NCBI RefSeq assembly: GCF_031844705.1
Contig: NZ_CP134609.1
Span: 2,728,001 to 2,792,000 of the forward strand
Length of the DNA stretch: 64,000 nt
Reading direction: 5' to 3'
From: Streptomyces sp. ITFR-16
Lineage (GTDB): Bacteria; Actinomycetota; Actinomycetes; Streptomycetales; Streptomycetaceae
Shown here: positions 51,504-60,851 of the stretch, in pieces
How the letters are laid out: every line of letters starts with the position of its first letter
Numbering within the stretch: position 1 is the first letter of the stretch
Program-made: the position numbers and the translations under genes
The notes under the pieces: model-generated
What the model was told of the DNA's origin: nothing
The model's database searches: none
Seen by the model: the letters and a program-made list of their open reading frames with translations, nothing else

Positions 51504-53057
51504 TCAGGACATGGTGCCCCGGCACACCGTCCCCGGGGCCGGGGTCCGGCCCGTGCGGAGGTACCGTTCGACCGCCTTGGTGACACAGCGGTTCTGCGGG
51601 TAGGTGCCGTGGCCCTCCTCCTCGGCCGTCAGGAGCACGCCGACGCCGTCGCCCAGGGCGCGGGCCATGTGGCGGGCGCCGGCGTAGGGGGTGACCGGGT
51701 CGCCGGTGCCGCCGACCACCAGGACGGGGTCCGCGCCGTCGGCGTTCACCTGGGGCGTGGCGCGCTCGCCGTCGAACGGCCAGTCGTAGCAGAGGTAGAC
51801 GCCGTTGGACCAGGCCTCGCCGAAGACGGGTGAGGCCGCCCTGATGCGGGCCTCGTCCCTGTCGAGGCGTTCGAAGTCGGGGCGCAGGCTGGAGTCCGCG
51901 CAGTTGATCGCGACCAGGGCGGCGCGGCTGCCGGCGCGCGGGGCCGCCGAGCGGTCGGCGGAGCCGTTGTCGTCCGCGCCCTTGCTCAGCGGACGGCCGT
52001 CGTTGTGGTCGATCAGCGCGGTGAGGGCCTTGGCGAGGGGCGGCCAGCCGTCCGTGCCGAGGTCGAGATGGTCGCTGACGGCGTACGCGAGGTCGCGGGC
52101 GTCGAGCTTCCTTCCGCCGCCGGCCGGGGCGGGCTTCTTCTCCAGGCGGTCGGCCAGGCGCGCCATGCGCCGCGCGGCCTCCTCGGGGCCGTCGCCGGTC
52201 GGGCAGCGGCGGACATGGGCCGCGCAGTGCGCGGCGAACCGGTCGAACGCCGCCTGGACCGCCTTGACCTGCGACACCTTCTCCTCGTCGTGATCCTCGG
52301 TCGGATCGACGGATGCCTCGAGGACGAGCCGCCCGACGTGTGACGGGTACAGGTGGGCGTAGGCCGCACCGAGCGCCGTCCCGTACGAGACGCCGAAGTA
52401 GTGCAGCCGCTCGTCGCCGAGGAGGTAGCGCATCAGCTCCAGGTCGCGCGCGGTGTGCGAGGTGCCGATGTACGGCAGGAGCGCCCCGGAGTACTTGCCG
52501 CAGGCGTCGGCCCCGTCGTAGCCGGGGTCGTCCTCGGTCTTCCCGCAGCGCACGGGGATGGTCGCGCCGACGCCGCGCGGATCGAAGGAGACCAGGTCGT
52601 AGCGGTCGAGAAGCGGCTTGTACTGGCCGAGGAATTCGGGCAGTCCGATCACGCCGGACACGCCGGGGCCGCCGAAGTTGAGGACGAGCGAGCCGATGCG
52701 CCGGGAGTTCGGGCCGGTGGCCTTGCGGCGGATCAGGGCGACGTCGATCGTCTTGCCGTCCGGCTTCCGGTAGTCGAGGGGGACCTTCATGGCGGCGCAG
52801 TCGTAGCCCGTGCGCGCGGTGGGCGGCGCGGTGCAGCGGGACCAGTGGAGGTGCTGGCCGGTGGTGAGCGCGGTGGGCAGAGCTGCGGGCGGGTTGTTCG
52901 CGGTGAACTCCGTACGCGGCTCCGGGCTCCGGCCGGGAGCGTCCCGCTGGAGCCAGGCGCCGACCGCCCCGGCCGCGGCAAGGAGGACCCCGGCGACGAT
53001 GTACGCCGCGACCGCGAGACCCGGTCTGCGGCCTCGTATCGGATGTACGTCACTCAT
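51504..53057 (-). CDS. exported tripeptidyl-aminopeptidase-like alpha/beta hydrolase
   Basis: A 517-residue hydrolase with an N-terminal membrane or signal segment ([23 protein letters not shown]). The oxyanion region NFGGPGVSG and nucleophile elbow GVSYGT identify the Streptomyces mycelial tripeptidyl aminopeptidase/SlpD-E group; the Asp lies in [12 protein letters not shown] and the His in [13 protein letters not shown]. Paired Cys residues suggest disulfides outside the cell. ATG 53057 follows AGGAAG. It probably trims peptides from the N-terminus. Confidence 0.87.
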   Translation of the reverse strand: MSDVHPIRGRRPGLAVAAYIVAGVLLAAAGAVGAWLQRDAPGRSPEPRTEFTANNPPAALPTALTTGQHLHWSRCTAPPTARTGYDCAAMKVPLDYRKPDGKTIDVALIRRKATGPNSRRIGSLVLNFGGPGVSGVIGLPEFLGQYKPLLDRYDLVSFDPRGVGATIPVRCGKTEDDPGYDGADACGKYSGALLPYIGTSHTARDLELMRYLLGDERLHYFGVSYGTALGAAYAHLYPSHVGRLVLEASVDPTEDHDEEKVSQVKAVQAAFDRFAAHCAAHVRRCPTGDGPEEAARRMARLADRLEKKPAPAGGGRKLDARDLAYAVSDHLDLGTDGWPPLAKALTALIDHNDGRPLSKGADDNGSADRSAAPRAGSRAALVAINCADSSLRPDFERLDRDEARIRAASPVFGEAWSNGVYLCYDWPFDGERATPQVNADGADPVLVVGGTGDPVTPYAGARHMARALGDGVGVLLTAEEEGHGTYPQNRCVTKAVERYLRTGRTPAPGTVCRGTMS

Positions 53058-53131
53058 CGGCTTCCTCGCGCTCCCACCCCTGGACGCCCGCACCGGGCGC
53101 CGCGCCTTATGTGTGCCGGCGACGGCACACC

Positions 53132-53743
53132 CTAGAGCCAGCCCTTCTCGCGGGCCATCCGGACCGCCTCGGCGCGGTTGCGCGCCGCCATCTTCTGGAT
53201 CGCCATGGAGAGGTAGTTGCGGACCGTGCCCTGCGACAGATGCAGCGCGGCGGCGATCTCCGCGTTGGTCGAGCCGTCCGCGGCCGTGCGCAGCACCTCG
53301 CGCTCCCGCTCGGTCAGCGGGCTCGCCCCGTCGGCGAGGGCGGCGGCCGCGAGGGTGGGGTCGATGACCCGCTCACCGGCGAGCACCTTGCGTACGGCTT
53401 CGGCGAGTTGGGACGCCGGGGCGTCCTTCACTAGGAACGCGTCCGCACCCGACTCCATCGCGCGGCGCAGATAGCCGGGCCGGCCGAAGGTCGTGACGAC
53501 GACGACCTTGACCTCCGGGAGGTCGCGGCGCAGCTCCGCCGTCGCGTCGATGCCCGTCATGCCGGGCATCTCGATGTCCAGGAGGGCCACATCGATGTCG
53601 TGGGCGCGGGCCGCGGCCAGCACCTCGTCACCGCGGGCGACCTGGGCGACCACCTCGATGTCGGGTTCCAGGCCGAGGAGCGCAGCGAGCGCCTCGCGCA
53701 CCATGGACTGGTCCTCGGCGAGGAGAAGTCTGATCATGCTCAT
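53132..53743 (-). CDS. NarL/LuxR-type response regulator
   Basis: A 203-residue response regulator. The receiver domain has LLAEDQ, the phosphoacceptor in VALLDIEMPGMTG (Asp near residue 54), the Thr of VVVTTFG and the Lys of FLVKDAP. The LuxR helix-turn-helix is LTEREREVL...NAEIAAALHLSQGTVRNYLS. Its ATG overlaps the kinase stop (ATGA). It forms a translationally coupled four-gene unit with kinase and ABC exporter. Confidence 0.93.
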   Translation of the reverse strand: MSMIRLLLAEDQSMVREALAALLGLEPDIEVVAQVARGDEVLAAARAHDIDVALLDIEMPGMTGIDATAELRRDLPEVKVVVVTTFGRPGYLRRAMESGADAFLVKDAPASQLAEAVRKVLAGERVIDPTLAAAALADGASPLTEREREVLRTAADGSTNAEIAAALHLSQGTVRNYLSMAIQKMAARNRAEAVRMAREKGWL

Positions 53744-54918
53744 TCCGCGGATCCTAGGCCGGATTCGAGCGGAACGCTGAGGACCATGGTGAAGCCTTTG
53801 CCCGAGCGGGGATCGGTGGCACGGGTGGCCAGGGTCCCGTCGACGGTGGTCAGACGCTCCTTGATGCCGGTGAGTCCGTTGCCCGGGGCCCTGCCGGAGG
53901 CGCCCCTTCCGTCGTCGGCGACGGTCAGTTCGAGGACCCGGCCGTCGAGCGTCTGGCGCGGGGCGAGGGTGATGGTGCAACGCCGCGCGCCGCTGTGCCG
54001 TACGACATTGGTGACGGCTTCCCGCAGCCCCCAGGCGAGCACTTCCTCCGGCTTCTCGGGCAGTTCCTCGACGGGCTCGACCGGGACATCGGCGGCGATT
54101 CCGGCGGCGGCGAGGGCGGTACGGGCCCCGGCCAGCTCGCCGGGGAGGGTCGGCCTGCGATAGCCGGTGACGGCGCTGCGGACGTCCACCAGGGCCTGGC
54201 GGCTGACCTGTTCGATGTCGGCGACCTGTGCGGCGGCCTGCTCGGGGTGATCGGGCAGCATCCGCCCGGCCAGCTCGCTCTTGAGCGTGATGAGGGAGAG
54301 GGAGTGGCCGAGCAGGTCGTGCAGATCGCGGGCGAGGCGCAGCCGCTCCTCGTTGGCGGCGAGCTGGGCGACGGTGGCGCGGGCCTCGCGGAGCTGGATC
54401 GTGGTGCGGATCATCTGGCGGATGCCGGTCATCGCGAAGCCGCCGAGCAGCGCCGGGAAGGCCAGCGCGGTGATGACCTCCCTGGGGTGTTCGCCGGTCA
54501 CGCCGATGCCGATCAGGACGGCGGTGACGGCCGGGATCAGCCAGCGGGCGGTCGACAGGGGCAGGGTGGCTCCGACGGAGACCGAGACGTAGACGAACAG
54601 CACCAGCCAGGGGGTGCCCAGCGTCAGGGACAGCACCACGGCCAGGGCCCCGAGGAAGGCGAGCGCGGAGCGGACCCGGACGGGATCGAGCGCCTTCGAT
54701 GTGTGCCGGTAGACCAGGAGCAGATAGCTGCCGACGAACACCAGCAGGCCGAGGGTGCCCAGCGCGGTCGCCCACGCGGGGTGGTGGCCGTCCACGAGGT
54801 CCTTGACCGGGGCGCTCATGAAGGCGAGCCAGATCCCGATCCACAGGGCCTTGAGCCTCATCTGCTTGCGCCGCTCCGGCGGGCTGCCGATGCCCACGGA
54901 CGTCTCGTCCTCGTTCAC
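53740..54918 (-). CDS. two-component sensor histidine kinase
   Basis: A 392-residue NarL-type kinase with about six membrane segments in the N-terminal half, a DHp domain with the phosphorylated His in RLARDLHDLLGHSLS, and an HATPase domain (ELTVADDGRGASG and NGLTGIKERL). GTG 54918 overlaps the permease stop as GTGA. It is related to DesK/LiaS-type kinases that often sense membrane or antibiotic stress through an ABC exporter. Confidence 0.92.
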   Translation of the reverse strand: MNEDETSVGIGSPPERRKQMRLKALWIGIWLAFMSAPVKDLVDGHHPAWATALGTLGLLVFVGSYLLLVYRHTSKALDPVRVRSALAFLGALAVVLSLTLGTPWLVLFVYVSVSVGATLPLSTARWLIPAVTAVLIGIGVTGEHPREVITALAFPALLGGFAMTGIRQMIRTTIQLREARATVAQLAANEERLRLARDLHDLLGHSLSLITLKSELAGRMLPDHPEQAAAQVADIEQVSRQALVDVRSAVTGYRRPTLPGELAGARTALAAAGIAADVPVEPVEELPEKPEEVLAWGLREAVTNVVRHSGARRCTITLAPRQTLDGRVLELTVADDGRGASGRAPGNGLTGIKERLTTVDGTLATRATDPRSGKGFTMVLSVPLESGLGSAE

Positions 54919-55670
54919 GCCTTCAGGGTGTCCTTCCGGTAGAGCCAGGCCGCACCGCCCGCGAAGAGCAGGAAGTAGCCGCAGAGGATGGCGACGTCCT
55001 TGGCGTGCGGCGCGCCGCCCATCTCGACGGACTGGCCGAGTGCAGCGTACGCGTGGGTGGGCAGCCACTCGGAGATGTTCTGGAGCCACTGCGGGAAGGT
55101 CGCGCTCGGCATCCACAGACCGCCGAGGATCGAGAGCCCGAAGTAGATGATCATGGTGATCGGGCGGACCGCGTCACCACTGGCGAGGTAGCCGATGGCG
55201 ACCCCGAGCGCGGCGAAGACCAGCGAGCCGGCCCAGATGACGCCGGTCAGCGCGAACCACTGCCACAGGTCGACCCGGACGTGCTTCACGGCGGCGGCGA
55301 CGCAGAAGACGACCACGATGCAGGGCAGGGTGACCACGGCGGCGCTGGCGATCTTCGCCAGGATGTAGCCCCGGCTGGGCAGTGCGGTCAGCCGCAGCTG
55401 GCGGACCCAGCCCTTCTCGCGCTCCTTGGCGATGCGTTCGCTGTTGCCCATCAGGACGGCGGTCAGCGCGCCGAAGGAGGCCATCGAGACCATGAAGAAG
55501 GCCTGGAGCGTCAGATCGGTGTGCGGGATCTTGTCGGTGGTGTTCTGGGTGCCGGAGATCAGCAGGTAGATCACCGACGGGTAGATGACCGAGAAGAACA
55601 TGAACTTCTTGTTCCGCAGGGTGCGGGTCACTTCGAGCCGGATGAGGGCCCACGAGAAGTAGTTCAGCAT
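54915..55670 (-). CDS. ABC-2 type exporter permease
   Basis: A 251-residue membrane protein of the ABC-2 family with six membrane segments (FMFFSVIYPSVIYLLIS first, GYFLLFAGGAAWLY last). It starts at ATG 55670, overlapping the ATPase stop, and its own stop overlaps the kinase start. It pairs with the upstream ATPase to form an exporter of unknown substrate, perhaps a lipid or antibiotic. Confidence 0.9.
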   Translation of the reverse strand: MLNYFSWALIRLEVTRTLRNKKFMFFSVIYPSVIYLLISGTQNTTDKIPHTDLTLQAFFMVSMASFGALTAVLMGNSERIAKEREKGWVRQLRLTALPSRGYILAKIASAAVVTLPCIVVVFCVAAAVKHVRVDLWQWFALTGVIWAGSLVFAALGVAIGYLASGDAVRPITMIIYFGLSILGGLWMPSATFPQWLQNISEWLPTHAYAALGQSVEMGGAPHAKDVAILCGYFLLFAGGAAWLYRKDTLKA

Positions 55671-56602
55671 GCGGACTTGGCCTCCTCGGCCTCGGTGATG
55701 GCGACGAAGGCCTGTTCCAGGCCGAGTCCGGCGACTTCGAGCGCGCGCGGGTAGAGACCGAGGCCGTAGACGGCGTGGACGGTCGCGTCGGCGTTGTGGG
55801 ACTGAATGCGGACCCGGCGGCCGCTGATGTCGAGCGCGGAGAGGAACGGCAGCGCGCGCAGGGCCTCTTCGTCGATCGCGCCCTCCAGTTCGAAGGAGAT
55901 GCGGCGGGCCCCGGCCTTCGCCTTGATCTCGGCGGCGGTGCCGTCGGCGAGGAGGCGGCCCTTGTGCAGGACCAGGACGCGGTCGGCGATCGCGTCGGCC
56001 TCTTCGAGGTAGTGGGTGGCGAACAGGACGGTACGGCCCTGCTCGGCCTGCTCGCGCATGGTGGCCCAGAAGGCCTGGCGGGCGGTGACGTCCATTCCGG
56101 TGGTCGGCTCGTCGAGCACGATCAGGTCGTTGGCCCCGGCGGTGGCGAGGGCGAACCGGACGCGCTGCTCCTGGCCGCCGGAGAGCTTGTTGACCATCCG
56201 GCCGGCGATCGACGCGATCCCGGCCCGGGCCAGCACCTCGCTCACGGGGTAGGGCCGGGGGTGCAGATCGCAGACGAGCCGGACCAGCTCCTCGACCGTG
56301 ACGTCCTCCATCAGGCCGCCGGTCTGCAGCATGGCGCCGACCCGGCCCGAGGCGATGGCAGCGTGCGGCGTCGTGCCGAAGAGGCGGACCGTGCCCGCGT
56401 CGGCGGTGCGCAGGCCGAGGAGCAGGTCGAGGGTGGAGGACTTCCCCGCGCCGTTGGGGCCCAGGAGCGCCACGGTCTCGCCGGGGTGCAGGTCGAGAGT
56501 GAGCCCGTCGACGGCGCGCACGTCTGCGTACGCCTTGCTGACCTGGTCGAAGCTGACCACGGCGGTCTTCGCCGCGGTGACTTCGGTGGCTGTCGTTGTC
56601 AT
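55664..56602 (-). CDS. ABC transporter ATP-binding protein
   Basis: A 312-residue ATPase. Walker A GPNGAGKSS is near residues 48-56, the signature is LSGGQEQRV, Walker B LIVLDEPTTGMD, and the H-loop FATHYLEEAD. It carries the extra C-terminal domain of drug-exporter ATPases (DrrA-type). ATG 56602 begins the four-gene operon. The upstream palindrome ATGACA-GA-TGTCAT (56661-56674) is a likely site for the response regulator. Confidence 0.93.
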   Translation of the reverse strand: MTTTATEVTAAKTAVVSFDQVSKAYADVRAVDGLTLDLHPGETVALLGPNGAGKSSTLDLLLGLRTADAGTVRLFGTTPHAAIASGRVGAMLQTGGLMEDVTVEELVRLVCDLHPRPYPVSEVLARAGIASIAGRMVNKLSGGQEQRVRFALATAGANDLIVLDEPTTGMDVTARQAFWATMREQAEQGRTVLFATHYLEEADAIADRVLVLHKGRLLADGTAAEIKAKAGARRISFELEGAIDEEALRALPFLSALDISGRRVRIQSHNADATVHAVYGLGLYPRALEVAGLGLEQAFVAITEAEEAKSAC

Positions 56603-56660
56603 GTGTCCAGCCTGGCCGACCGGGGCGGCGCCCGGCAGAGTCACCCGTCGTGAATCCGGG

Positions 56661-56674
56661 ATGACAGATGTCAT
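56661..56674. promoter_or_regulatory. candidate operator of the ABC/two-component operon
   Basis: ATGACA-GA-TGTCAT is an inverted repeat with 6-bp arms, 59 bases before the ATPase start. NarL-type regulators bind such repeats, so autoregulation is likely. Confidence 0.55.
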
Positions 56675-56714
56675 GCCGTACCCATGACGGCCGCTCGGCG
56701 GGGCCGTCCCCCAC

Positions 56715-56760
56715 CACGCCGCCGCCCCCGGCCGGAGGTCCGGCCGGGGGCGGCGGCGTG
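56715..56760 (-). terminator. strong terminator after the membrane protein gene
   Basis: A 21-bp perfect stem (56715-56735 with 56740-56760) with an AGGT loop, 16 bases beyond the end of the gene at 56776-58911. Confidence 0.9.
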
Positions 56761-56775
56761 CGCTGCGGGGCGGCG

Positions 56776-58911
56776 TCAGCCGTTGCCGTCGAGGTCGATC
56801 GTGACGGTCCGCTCGGCGAGGGTCTTGCCGAGCACCGCGCCCTTGAGGGCGAAGGCCACGTCGTCCGGGCCGACCTGGTGCTTCGTACCGTCGCCCTTGG
56901 TGATCATGATGCCGTCGAAGACACCCCCGCAGAGGGTTTCGATGGCCTTCTTGTCGTAGTGGTCGACGAGCTTTCCGTTGACCGGGACCATCGAGAGGAT
57001 CTGCGGCAGCGACTTGGCCGGGCCGAAGGGGATCTCCTTGCCGCCCGCCTTGATGACGACCAGACCGGACATCGCGGGCTCCGCGAACTCCTTCATCGCC
57101 CGGTTCAGTTCGGCCTGGCCGATCGTGGGCTCCCGGGTGGTGACGGGCAGTTCTACGCTGTCCGTCCGGCCCGTCTCGACCTGGGCGCGGTAGGCGTCGC
57201 GCACCGAGACCATCGACTGGCCGACATCGAGCGCCTTGCCCGCCTTGCCCGGGACGGCGACGGCCTTGCCCGGCACGAACTTGATCGTGCCGTCGGTGGC
57301 CGAACCGGAGGCGCCGGCCAGGTCCTTCAGCGCGACGCCGAGCTTCTCCTCGTCGACCGGGATCACCGGGTCGACGGTCCGCTTGCCGCCGAAGAGCGAG
57401 CCGATGACGGAGACCGGGTTGTAGTCGCTGCCCGCCGCGGCGCGCACGGTCGCCTGGCTGTCCAGCGAGAGTCCGGCCTTGTCCGGCGAGAGCTGTGTCT
57501 TCTTGCCGTCCACGGTCAGCTGGAGCGGGGCCTTGGCGCGCTCCCCGAGCGCGGCGTCCAGCTTCTCGACGCCCGCCTCTTTCGTGCCGCCGCCGATGTC
57601 GACGCCGAGGACGGTGGTGCCCTTGGGCACGTCCGAGTGGTTCATCAGCAGCCCGGCCGCGTACGCGACGCCGAGCAGGCAGACGGCCGCCACAGCGAGC
57701 AGCACCAGCTTGGAGCGGCCCTTCTTCGCCGGGGCGCCCGACGCCGGTTCGGGCGCCGTACGGGCCGCAGGCTTGGGCGCCTGGGCGGCGAAACCGCCCG
57801 GGCCCGCCGGGCCGGTGCCCATCGGGTCGTCCGGGACCCTCGGGGTGAGCTCGGGGCCGGGGAACGGCGACGGCGAGCGGTGCTCCGACGGCACGACGGG
57901 GATGCCGCTGTTCAGCGTGTCGCCCGAGACGTTCCCACCGGGTCCGGCCGGCGGGAACTGCGGGGTGAGCACGGCGGTGTCGTCGGACATGCGCGGCGGC
58001 ACGCCACCGGGGCCGCCGGGTCCGCCGGGGGCCTGCTGTCCGGGGCCGTTCTGGCCGCCCGGTCCGCTCTGGCCGGGACCGCCGGGACCGCCCTGACCCG
58101 GTCCGCCGGGGCCGAACGGTCCCGCGCCGTCGAGCTTCGGGGTGAGGGACGAGGTACCGGGGGCCGGTCCCGTGGTCGGGCCGGACGGGCCCGGTGTGCG
58201 CACACCGAGGTTCGGGGTGGCGCGCGGTCCGCCCGGGCCGTCGGCCGAGCCGCCGGAGCCGAAGCCGGAACCGGGCGCGCCCGGACCGTCGGCGCTCTGC
58301 GGGCCGTCCGAGAAGTAGGGCAGGTCGGTGCGCGGGCCCGAGGGCGGGGTCACCTGGCCGGGCGTCGGCCCGTCCGGACGGCCGCCCGGGGCGCCGGGGC
58401 CCGCGGAGAATCCCGCGCCGTCCGTGCCGCCGCCCGCACTGCTCGGCGGAGCGGCCGTCGGGGGCTTGCGCGGGGCGAACCAGTCGCTGCCGCTCTTCTC
58501 CCTGGCCGGCTTCTCGGGGGCGGGTTCCGGGACGGGGGTCTCGCCCGTCTCCTCGGGACCCTTCGCCTCCGGTGCCGACGCGCCGCCCGTGGCCGGGGCG
58601 CCCGGACGCGGGGTGCTGCCGGTGCGCTCGCCGCCGGATCCGTCGGCGTCACTCATGGGCGTGCGCATGACGACCGGAGGGATGGGACGCGAGCCCGGGA
58701 TGTTGATCCGGATACGCGTCGTCAGCGTCGTCTCGGTCCTCGGCTCGTCGGGCTGAGGCGGATCCGCCGGCTCCGGGGACTCCTCCGGGGCGTCCTGCGA
58801 AGGGTGCAGCGACGGATACTGGCGGGATCCGTACGGCGGCGTACCCGAGGGGTACGCGGCTCCTCCGCGACCCTGGGGCCCGGAGGACGAACTGTCAGTT
58901 TCACGACTCAA
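56776..58911 (-). CDS. membrane protein with peptidoglycan-binding-type (YoaR/VanW-related) domain
   Basis: A 711-residue protein. A long cytoplasmic Pro/Gly-rich stretch (~residues 1-395) precedes one membrane segment (LVLLAVAAVCLLGVAYAAGL) and an outer domain with two PG-binding-like units (GVDIGGGTKEAGVEKLDAAL... and ELPVTTREPTIGQAELN...). VanW proper is absent. The start is TTG 58911, behind GGGAG, because no ATG or GTG fits. Such proteins are thought to bind peptidoglycan; role unknown. Confidence 0.8.
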   Translation of the reverse strand: MSRETDSSSSGPQGRGGAAYPSGTPPYGSRQYPSLHPSQDAPEESPEPADPPQPDEPRTETTLTTRIRINIPGSRPIPPVVMRTPMSDADGSGGERTGSTPRPGAPATGGASAPEAKGPEETGETPVPEPAPEKPAREKSGSDWFAPRKPPTAAPPSSAGGGTDGAGFSAGPGAPGGRPDGPTPGQVTPPSGPRTDLPYFSDGPQSADGPGAPGSGFGSGGSADGPGGPRATPNLGVRTPGPSGPTTGPAPGTSSLTPKLDGAGPFGPGGPGQGGPGGPGQSGPGGQNGPGQQAPGGPGGPGGVPPRMSDDTAVLTPQFPPAGPGGNVSGDTLNSGIPVVPSEHRSPSPFPGPELTPRVPDDPMGTGPAGPGGFAAQAPKPAARTAPEPASGAPAKKGRSKLVLLAVAAVCLLGVAYAAGLLMNHSDVPKGTTVLGVDIGGGTKEAGVEKLDAALGERAKAPLQLTVDGKKTQLSPDKAGLSLDSQATVRAAAGSDYNPVSVIGSLFGGKRTVDPVIPVDEEKLGVALKDLAGASGSATDGTIKFVPGKAVAVPGKAGKALDVGQSMVSVRDAYRAQVETGRTDSVELPVTTREPTIGQAELNRAMKEFAEPAMSGLVVIKAGGKEIPFGPAKSLPQILSMVPVNGKLVDHYDKKAIETLCGGVFDGIMITKGDGTKHQVGPDDVAFALKGAVLGKTLAERTVTIDLDGNG

Positions 58912-59086
58912 AGCAGGTTCTCCCGATTGGCTCCGCCGCCCGTACTTCCCCCGTGCCGCAGGCCAGGGGACGGCTCGGCGCGCGAACCACCATACTGGCC
59001 TCTGCCGACAGACACCCCGCGACCGGGGGAAACGGCCGCGCACCCCCCGGACGGACAGGGGGCATTACGGGATCGGACGTGGCACA

Positions 59087-59533
59087 TTACTTGCCAGGTC
59101 GGCCGCTGTCGGCCCCCTGCCGGGGCGACCGCGACATGGTGGCACAGATCACAGCGACGGCCATCCCGCCCAGCATGAAGAGTCCGAGGCCCAGTTCGTC
59201 GCCGAACACGTAGTCCCCCTCCGGCCGTCCACTGAGCAGAACAATGACCGAAATCAGCCATCCCGCAGCGGGCGCCACCGCCCCCGGCTGCGTACCGGTC
59301 AGGGTGCGGCCGCCGTGGAAGAGGCCTGCGGCCGCGGCCAGGGCGAGCAGCAACCCCCCGGGAAACCAAGCGGCTTGGACCAGCGTGCCGGCGATCCCGA
59401 CCAGCGCGCCGAGGACCGCGAGGCCCACCAGGGCGGCGATCCGGCGGGGGTTGAGGGGCGCGGCGAGACCGGTGGCCGGAATGTCCTTCGCCGGCCCGTC
59501 GGTCCGTGCCGCCCTGGCCCTGCTGCTGCTCAC
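59087..59533 (-). CDS. DUF6113 membrane protein
   Basis: A 148-residue hydrophobic protein with four membrane segments ([20 protein letters not shown] first, [20 protein letters not shown] last). GTG 59533 overlaps the mshB stop (GTGA), so it is translated with MshB. This pairing is common in streptomycetes. Function unknown. Confidence 0.8.
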   Translation of the reverse strand: MSSSRARAARTDGPAKDIPATGLAAPLNPRRIAALVGLAVLGALVGIAGTLVQAAWFPGGLLLALAAAAGLFHGGRTLTGTQPGAVAPAAGWLISVIVLLSGRPEGDYVFGDELGLGLFMLGGMAVAVICATMSRSPRQGADSGRPGK

Positions 59534-60429
59534 TGGTCCGCTCCCGGTACGCCGGCGAAGAGATCGTGTTCGAGCGTTTCCCCGGAGGTGTCCGGGGTTC
59601 CGTTCACCAACTCGTAGTACTCGGTGGTGAGAACGGGCTGCCCCAGGTCGTTCGAGAGTGCGAAGAAGGGGCCCTGCAGCGCGATCTGGGTGGCGTGGGC
59701 CCGCATCGCGGCGGCCTTCGCCCCCTCGTACCCCGTGCCGTCGATCTCGGTGGTGACCGACGTGTCGTTCACCACACCCGGTACGTCGTCGATCGCGGCG
59801 ATCCCCGGGAAGGCGTCGGGGGCGGTGGCCCGCAGACGGGCGAAGCCGTCCTCGGCGACCGTGCGCGGCACCCGGTTCCAGTAGATCTTGGCGATGGTGT
59901 GCGGGGCCCCGGCGCCGGGGCGGTACGCGGGGTCGGCGGCCAGTCCGGCGGCGCGGGTGGCGACCCGGTGGGCCTGGATGTGGTCGGGGTGCCCGTAACC
60001 CCCGTCGGGGTCGTAGGTGACCAGGACCTGCGGGCGGACCTCGCGGATCACGTCCACGAGATGCCCGGCGGCCTCGTCGACGTCGGCCGACCAGAAGGCG
60101 CCGGGGCGGCTGTTCTGCTCGGCGCCCATCATCCCGGAGTCCCGGTAGCGGCCGGGGCCGCCGAGGAAGCGGTGGTCGGTGACCCCCAGCTCCTTCATGG
60201 CCGCCGCCAGTTCGCCCCGGCGGTAGGGGCCGAGGGTGTCGTCCCGGTCCGCCGCGAGATGGGCGAGCGCGGGCGGGATGACCTCGCCCTCCTCGCCGAG
60301 CGTGCAGGTCACCAGCGTGACCAGGGCGCCGTCGGCGGCGTACCTGGCCATGGTGGCGCCGTTGTTGATCGACTCGTCGTCGGGGTGCGCGTGCACCAGG
60401 AGCAGACGCCGGGCGGGAAGGTCCGTCAT
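59530..60429 (-). CDS. mshB: MshB, mycothiol deacetylase
   Basis: A 299-residue zinc deacetylase of the LmbE/PIG-L fold. Zn ligands and catalytic Asp are in VHAHPDDES (residues 12-20) and the later GHPDHIQAH. It deacetylates GlcNAc-inositol in the biosynthesis of mycothiol, the actinobacterial thiol buffer. TAGGGT (60437-60442, minus strand) ends 7 bases before ATG 60429, suggesting a leaderless mRNA. Confidence 0.94.
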   Translation of the reverse strand: MTDLPARRLLLVHAHPDDESINNGATMARYAADGALVTLVTCTLGEEGEVIPPALAHLAADRDDTLGPYRRGELAAAMKELGVTDHRFLGGPGRYRDSGMMGAEQNSRPGAFWSADVDEAAGHLVDVIREVRPQVLVTYDPDGGYGHPDHIQAHRVATRAAGLAADPAYRPGAGAPHTIAKIYWNRVPRTVAEDGFARLRATAPDAFPGIAAIDDVPGVVNDTSVTTEIDGTGYEGAKAAAMRAHATQIALQGPFFALSNDLGQPVLTTEYYELVNGTPDTSGETLEHDLFAGVPGADQ

Positions 60430-60492
60430 GGGGACCACCCTACGAGCCGCCGGCCCCCGGGACCGACGGCGGCCGCCCGGCGGACGCCGGGG

Positions 60493-60687
60493 TCAGAACT
60501 TGATGCCCCCGATCATGCCGGCCACGTTCGTGGTCAGCTCGGAGATGGTGGGCGCCATGGACGAGCTGGCGAGATAGAAACCGAGCAGCATGCAGACGAC
60601 CGCGTGTCCGCCCTTCAGTCCGGATTTCCGGATCAGCAGGAAGACGACGATCGCCAGCAGCACCACCGCCGAAATCGAGAGCGCCAC
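60493..60687 (-). CDS. 64-residue membrane protein
   Basis: A 64-residue protein with two membrane segments (ISAVVLLAIVVFLLIRKSGL and VVCMLLGFYLASSSMAPTI). It has an excellent ribosome site (GGAGGTG) before ATG 60687. Similar small proteins occur in streptomycete chromosomes and in conjugative plasmid spread genes; I cannot assign function. It is divergent from the S9 peptidase gene. Confidence 0.8.
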   Translation of the reverse strand: MALSISAVVLLAIVVFLLIRKSGLKGGHAVVCMLLGFYLASSSMAPTISELTTNVAGMIGGIKF

Positions 60688-60851
60688 GGCGGTTCACCTC
60701 CATCTGTACGGTCGGGACGGGCAGCACGCATGGAGCCAGCAGGTTCATACCCGCCAAGCGCTACGGATCATAACTATCCGTGGCAATGCATTGATCGGGG
60801 CACAGCAGCACGAGGGGCGCACGGGCCGGGGGCGGCCGATAGGTTCGGCGC

